From Syntrophorhabdus sp. (GTDB lineage: Bacteria; Desulfobacterota; Syntrophorhabdia; Syntrophorhabdales; Syntrophorhabdaceae): DNA of 41,661 bases. Under the pieces are notes generated by a model that searched no databases, was not told the origin of the DNA, and saw nothing but the letters and a program-made list of their open reading frames with translations. Made by a program: the position numbers and the translations under genes. The stretch covers positions 1 through 41,661 of the forward strand of contig JAAYAK010000053.1 in NCBI GenBank assembly GCA_012719415.1. Reading direction: 5' to 3'. Positions 38,274 to 41,661 of the stretch are shown here, piece by piece (position 1 is the stretch's first letter; the number at the start of each line of letters is the position of its first letter).

Positions 38274-38357
38274 GAAGAACAGGTGATAGGTAACAGGTGA
38301 TAGGTGGTGGGAAAGGCCCTTCCCTGGAACCTGAGACCCGAAGCCTGGGATCTTTCT
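38274..38357. repeat. heptad-repeat hairpin element, copy 4 (both arms)
   Basis: GAAGAACAGG after the stop of the RsbW-like gene, then TGATAGG, TAACAGG, TGATAGG, TGGTGGG (38284-38311) and AAA. The right arm on the minus strand has four units: TCCCAGG, CTTCGGG, TCTCAGG, TTCCAGG (38350 down to 38323). It fills exactly the gap between the stops of two convergent genes. The arms share the pattern, not the sequence, so pairing is partial; the centre GGGAAAGGCCCTTCCC makes a short hairpin. Confidence 0.75.
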
Positions 38358-38990
38358 CTAGCTTCCCAATCCGTTCTCGATGCTGTAGCGGATCAATTCG
38401 GAGTTGTTCTTGAAGTTCATTTTTTTGAGGATCCTCGTTCGATAGGTGCTGACCGTCTTGATGCTGAGAAAGAGCTTTTCCGATATCTCCTTGATCGAGT
38501 TCCCCGAGGCGATCATCACCATGACCCTGAACTCCCTTTCCGAAAGGGTGCTGTGAAGCGGCACGTCGGCGGGACGTTCAACGACCCCTGCCAGCTTCTC
38601 GGCAAGCGTCGCGGTGATGTACTTCCTCCCCTGGGAGATCCGGCGTATCGCCATGACCAGCTCATCGGGCGCGCTCTCCTTCGTAAGATACCCTGAAGCC
38701 CCCGCCTTGAGCACCCGCATGGCATAATGCTCCTCGGGATGTATGCTGAGAATGAGGACGTTGGCCTCGGGCTTGTGCTGTTTGAGCTCCTGGAGGACGT
38801 CGAGTCCGCTCTTCGCGGGCATGGATATGTCGAGAATGATGATATCGAAGGACCCGCCCAGGGCCTTCCGCAAGGCCTCCTGGCCATCGCTCGCCTCATC
38901 GACGACCACCATGTCGGGAACGTCGGAAACGATCTGCTTCAGCCCCTCCCGGACAATAAAATGATCATCGGCGATCAGTATCCTTATCAT
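38358..38990 (-). CDS. NarL/FixJ-type response regulator
   Basis: 210 residues from ATG 38990 (MIRILIADDH). Receiver domain with D54 (IILDISMP), T/S and K (LTKES) residues, and C-terminal LuxR-type helix-turn-helix (about 145-205) with LSEREFRVMVMIASG, then IKEISEKLFLSIKTVSTYRTRI. Probably a DNA-binding transcription factor activated by phosphorylation; no kinase gene is adjacent on the same strand, but the hybrid kinase upstream and unlinked kinases are candidates. Confidence 0.93.
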   Translation of the reverse strand: MIRILIADDHFIVREGLKQIVSDVPDMVVVDEASDGQEALRKALGGSFDIIILDISMPAKSGLDVLQELKQHKPEANVLILSIHPEEHYAMRVLKAGASGYLTKESAPDELVMAIRRISQGRKYITATLAEKLAGVVERPADVPLHSTLSEREFRVMVMIASGNSIKEISEKLFLSIKTVSTYRTRILKKMNFKNNSELIRYSIENGLGS

Positions 38991-39449
38991 GACCGCCTCT
39001 TCCAACCCGCGTAAGGTGTACACATTGCCAGGGCCTCCGTTCTGCGCGTCATTAGATGTTGTCCAAACCACCCTGTCATTTTTCTCAACATATGCCGGGG
39101 GATTCAGCCCCTACAAGTTTATCATCATTTGTACCATACATCTTAAGACTATGGTATCAGAACTGCGGAAAGGGTGAAATAGAGATAGCGAAGCCCCTGT
39201 TTGCCTAAAAGAAACAGTCGGGGGGGATGACTTTTGTCTCTTTCGTTTTCTTGGAAGCTAACCTTGATGAGTAAACGGCAGTATTTTGTTGCGCAAGCTC
39301 GAAAGGGGCTTCGCTATAGGAAGTCGCGCCAATAAGTCTCATATGACAGGTGACAGTCATCAGATGGTGTTATTATAACAGAGTCTTCGCAAATCGAGAT
39401 ATGTAATTTATGGGTATATAATATATAGCTCATTTATATATATTTGTGG
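38991..39449. other. 459-nt gene-free stretch between two minus-strand regulators
   Basis: Holds a GGGG/CCCC mini-hairpin near 39099-39113, the inverted-repeat structure at 39185-39317 (separate entry) and a very AT-rich tail (39395-39450) with overlapping TATAATATATA boxes. At 39342-39358 GACAGGTGACAG may be a decayed heptad unit. No open frame of note. Confidence 0.5.
39185..39317. repeat. 133-bp structure with perfect 14-bp terminal inverted repeats
   Basis: ATAGCGAAGCCCCT at 39185-39198 is the exact reverse complement of AGGGGCTTCGCTAT at 39304-39317. Between them are about 105 bp without a reading frame, including a run of seven G (39220-39226). Either a small non-autonomous mobile element or a structured RNA/attenuator. 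No clear target duplication is seen. Confidence 0.6.
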
Positions 39450-41411
39450 CTAACCTAGTGATATTAAATATGCTCTTAGATTGAGTTTCTTTCCGTTCAG
39501 ATTGAGCTTGCTCCTGATATTGTTGCGGTGGGTATCGATGGTCCCCGTGGAGACACTCATGATCTGCGCTATCTCCTTGGAGGTCTTGCCGGCCTTGATG
39601 AGATTCGCAACCTGTATCTCCGTGGGCGTGAAGTTCGAATACTTCATGGACATCTTCTGCAGGAAGGGTGACAGGATCTCATTGAGGTTACGCTCGACGA
39701 TGTCCACATAAGAGACCTGCCCGGGGTCGAGCCGGCCCTTTCTCATCTTGTCAATGTAGGGAAAGACGAGGGCCTTGATATTGGCCAGAAGCTTTTCCTC
39801 GAGCTCCTTCTTGTCGTCATCCCGGTGTTTGAGGAGAACCTTGAGCGCGGTGTTCGCCTCCTCAAGGCGGCTCGACTCCACCTTCAGCTCGAACTCCCTC
39901 TTCTTCAGTGACTCCTCTGTGATCTTCCGGCCCGTTATGTCCTGGATGATGGCGCAGACATACCCTTCTCCTTCATATTCCATGTAGTTTCCCGCGATCT
40001 CGACAGGAAACAGCTTCCCCCTCTTCGTCCGGAAAACGGTCTCGACGCTTTCGGGCATGCGGTCGACGGTCCGCCCGCTGTTGTCCATCCACATTTCTCC
40101 GGAACTGCTCGCGTCCAGTTCATAGATGGTCCTTTCCCGAAGTTCCTCCCTGGTGTAATCGAGAAGTCTGCAGATCTCATCGTTCCCGTATATTACCTGC
40201 CCCTTCCCTGATATCCACAGGACACCCACCGCCGCGTTGTCCACGGCGAACTGGGTAAATTTCAGGGCCGCACCGGCCTTCTTGATCTCCGTGACATCAT
40301 TTGCAAGGAAGATGCGGTAGTTCTTCCCGGGGAACTGAAGGGCGTGACCCGTTATCTCCACATCGATGATCGTGCCGTCCTTCAACCTGTGCCTCCAGGG
40401 AACCCTTTCCTGTGACGGGTCGGGCTTCGACAGGTGGGCAAGAAGCGACGGGACATCCTCGTCGGGTTTCAGGTCTTTGAGGGTCATTCTCAGGAGCTCT
40501 TCCCGCGAATACCCGTAGCTGCGCACCGCGAAGGTGTTCACGTCGACTATCTTCAGGGTCTCGAAATCATATACGAATGTCGGAAAGGGGATATTGTCGA
40601 ACATGTTCCGGTAGCGCTCCTCGCTGTCCTTCAGTTCCTTTTCCGTCTTCTTCCGCTCCGTTATGTCCCGCCAGACAACATACATGAGGGGTTTCGTGTC
40701 GCCGAAAGGGATCGTTGTCACGGATATCTCCACCCAGAAGTCCCTGCCGTCCACGCTCCGGTGGAGCCACTCGAAGCGGTTGCTTCCCTCTCTTTTCGCC
40801 CGCTCCATGACCTTATCGCCCTTCACCCGTGAAAGCTCTCCGTCAGGCTGGTATTCAGGCGAGATCTCCAGCGGGTGGTACCTGAGGAGTTCTTCCTTCG
40901 ACGCGCAGCCCATGATGTGGACAGCCGCCTCATTGCAGTCGATGTAGCTCCTCCCGTCGAATATGAAGATGGGATCCACGGACTTCTCGTAGAGCAGCCT
41001 CAGCTTGGTCTCTTTCTCCTCGAGGGCTTCCCTCGCCCTCGCCAGCTGGGTTATGTCCTCGTAGGCCATGAGGATCTCGCGCGATGCGAGCTGCACGGGC
41101 ATGAAATGGATGGTCTTGATCGTCCCGTCCTTACAGGCAACACGGAAGACCCAGGGCTTCTTTTCGCCGGGCTTGAAAAGTTCGAAGTCCTTGATCCAGG
41201 TATCCACCACAGATCTGCGGTATTCCGGGTCGGGATACGCCTTTTCGAACCACGCCTTGCCGTCGGGAATATCGGCAAGATCGTAGCCGAACATCTCCCT
41301 GAACTTGGGATTGAGGTAGCGGTACTCCCCTTCCACGTTGATAAGAGCCAGACCTACAGGTATGTTCTCTGCGAGCATCTGGAATGTTTCGCCCTTTTCG
41401 ACAAGCATCAT
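39450..41411 (-). CDS. multi-PAS LuxR-type transcriptional regulator
   Basis: 653 residues, cytoplasmic. Four PAS domains at about 5-125, 130-255, 262-385 and 387-505, linked by short coiled coils (DITERKKTEKELKDSEERY type), then a longer coiled coil (about 505-560) and a C-terminal LuxR helix-turn-helix (about 590-650: FTPTEIQVANLIKAGKTSKE, IAQIMSVSTGTIDTHRNNI). There is no kinase core, so PAS sensing is coupled directly to DNA binding. This architecture is common in Desulfobacterota. Starts at either of two adjacent ATGs after GAGGGG. Ligands unknown. Confidence 0.9.
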   Translation of the reverse strand: MMLVEKGETFQMLAENIPVGLALINVEGEYRYLNPKFREMFGYDLADIPDGKAWFEKAYPDPEYRRSVVDTWIKDFELFKPGEKKPWVFRVACKDGTIKTIHFMPVQLASREILMAYEDITQLARAREALEEKETKLRLLYEKSVDPIFIFDGRSYIDCNEAAVHIMGCASKEELLRYHPLEISPEYQPDGELSRVKGDKVMERAKREGSNRFEWLHRSVDGRDFWVEISVTTIPFGDTKPLMYVVWRDITERKKTEKELKDSEERYRNMFDNIPFPTFVYDFETLKIVDVNTFAVRSYGYSREELLRMTLKDLKPDEDVPSLLAHLSKPDPSQERVPWRHRLKDGTIIDVEITGHALQFPGKNYRIFLANDVTEIKKAGAALKFTQFAVDNAAVGVLWISGKGQVIYGNDEICRLLDYTREELRERTIYELDASSSGEMWMDNSGRTVDRMPESVETVFRTKRGKLFPVEIAGNYMEYEGEGYVCAIIQDITGRKITEESLKKREFELKVESSRLEEANTALKVLLKHRDDDKKELEEKLLANIKALVFPYIDKMRKGRLDPGQVSYVDIVERNLNEILSPFLQKMSMKYSNFTPTEIQVANLIKAGKTSKEIAQIMSVSTGTIDTHRNNIRSKLNLNGKKLNLRAYLISLG

Positions 41412-41495
41412 CCCGACCCCTCACCTGAAAGGACCGACGGGGCCTGCACGGACCCCCTTGTCGCGGTCCACCGGTAATGAAAATGTTTTGGCAAC

Positions 41496-41524
41496 ATTAT
41501 AATTGAGTCCCGATGCGCAGTAAA
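41496..41524 (-). promoter_or_regulatory. promoter of the multi-PAS regulator
   Basis: Minus strand TTTACT (41519-41524), 17-nt spacer, TATAAT (41496-41501). Leader about 80 nt. Confidence 0.6.
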
Positions 41525-41661
41525 TGATTTTCGCGGCATATCGCGTGGCGCGGCCCGCGCACCACTGACTGTCCCCCGTGTTAACGTGCAAGGGGCGCAG
41601 GTTGACATCGCCGGAACAACTGGTGTATGAAATATGCATGACAAACTGGTACTGGGTAAGA
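41525..41661. other. intergenic end of window with an outward plus-strand promoter
   Basis: TTGACA (41602-41607), 18-nt spacer, TATGAA (41626-41631) points out of the window, followed by possible starts at 41634 and 41638. GC-rich palindromic sequence GCGCGGCCCGCGC (41549-41561) precedes it. The gene driven is outside the window. Confidence 0.45.

Noticed and set aside
39185-39317. c-di-GMP or other known riboswitch
   Set aside because: The conserved core of GEMM-type riboswitches is missing, and the stretch lies in no clear 5' leader of a sense gene.

Overview
The window (GC-rich, dense, mostly intact genes) looks like the chromosome of a strictly or facultatively anaerobic Desulfobacterota-type bacterium (former Deltaproteobacteria; a Syntrophia or Syntrophorhabdia relative is my guess). 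The reasons are a Re-type citrate synthase candidate next to a LeuCD-like aconitase, a probable non-discriminating AspRS, a ZapA/6S RNA/RNase Y neighbourhood, a DUF6125-like protein and a multi-PAS LuxR protein. The lineage call is inference; no rRNA is present.

Layout. 1-200: 3' end of an IS110-family transposase abutting an RNA methyltransferase gene. 0.2-2.6 kb (minus): methyltransferase, truA, small lipoprotein. 2.7-6.2 kb (plus): gyrA-gpsA. 6.2-11.7 kb: UMF1/Atg22-like MFS transporter (minus), DUF6125-like protein and alanine dehydrogenase (plus), GapN-like aldehyde dehydrogenase and a YjdF-like membrane protein (minus). 11.9-24.3 kb is a long minus-strand block read as aspS, Re-citrate synthase, aconitase large and small subunits, isocitrate dehydrogenase, prfB (with its programmed frameshift), zapB-like, zapA, 6S RNA, rny, ymdB, tyrS, tRNA-Asn. 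The citrate-synthase-to-Icd genes overlap head to tail as TGATG and encode acetyl-CoA + oxaloacetate to 2-oxoglutarate, i.e. a glutamate-supplying half TCA cycle. The citrate synthase carries an unexpected C-terminal Cache-like sensor domain.

24.5-38.3 kb is the most interesting region. galT is divergent from a six-gene plus-strand operon: an anchored TPR protein, an exported TPR protein, a TPR outer-membrane barrel protein, a family 2 processive glycosyltransferase, a GH26-like glycanase and a large hybrid histidine kinase (Cache-HAMP-PAS-HisKA-HATPase-REC-Hpt). It is followed by a PilZ protein (minus) and a REC-PP2C phosphatase, an anti-sigma antagonist and an RsbW-like kinase (plus). Together this looks like a synthase-dependent exopolysaccharide secretion machine with phosphorelay, partner-switch and c-di-GMP inputs, without recognisable BcsB, BcsZ, Alg or Pel proteins.

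38.3-41.7 kb: a NarL-type response regulator and a four-PAS LuxR-type regulator, separated by a gene-free stretch with a 133-bp inverted-repeat structure. Dispersed through the window are four copies of an intergenic element made of 7-bp repeats (TNNNRGG) after a GAAGACAGG-like leader; three lie between convergent genes directly after stop codons.
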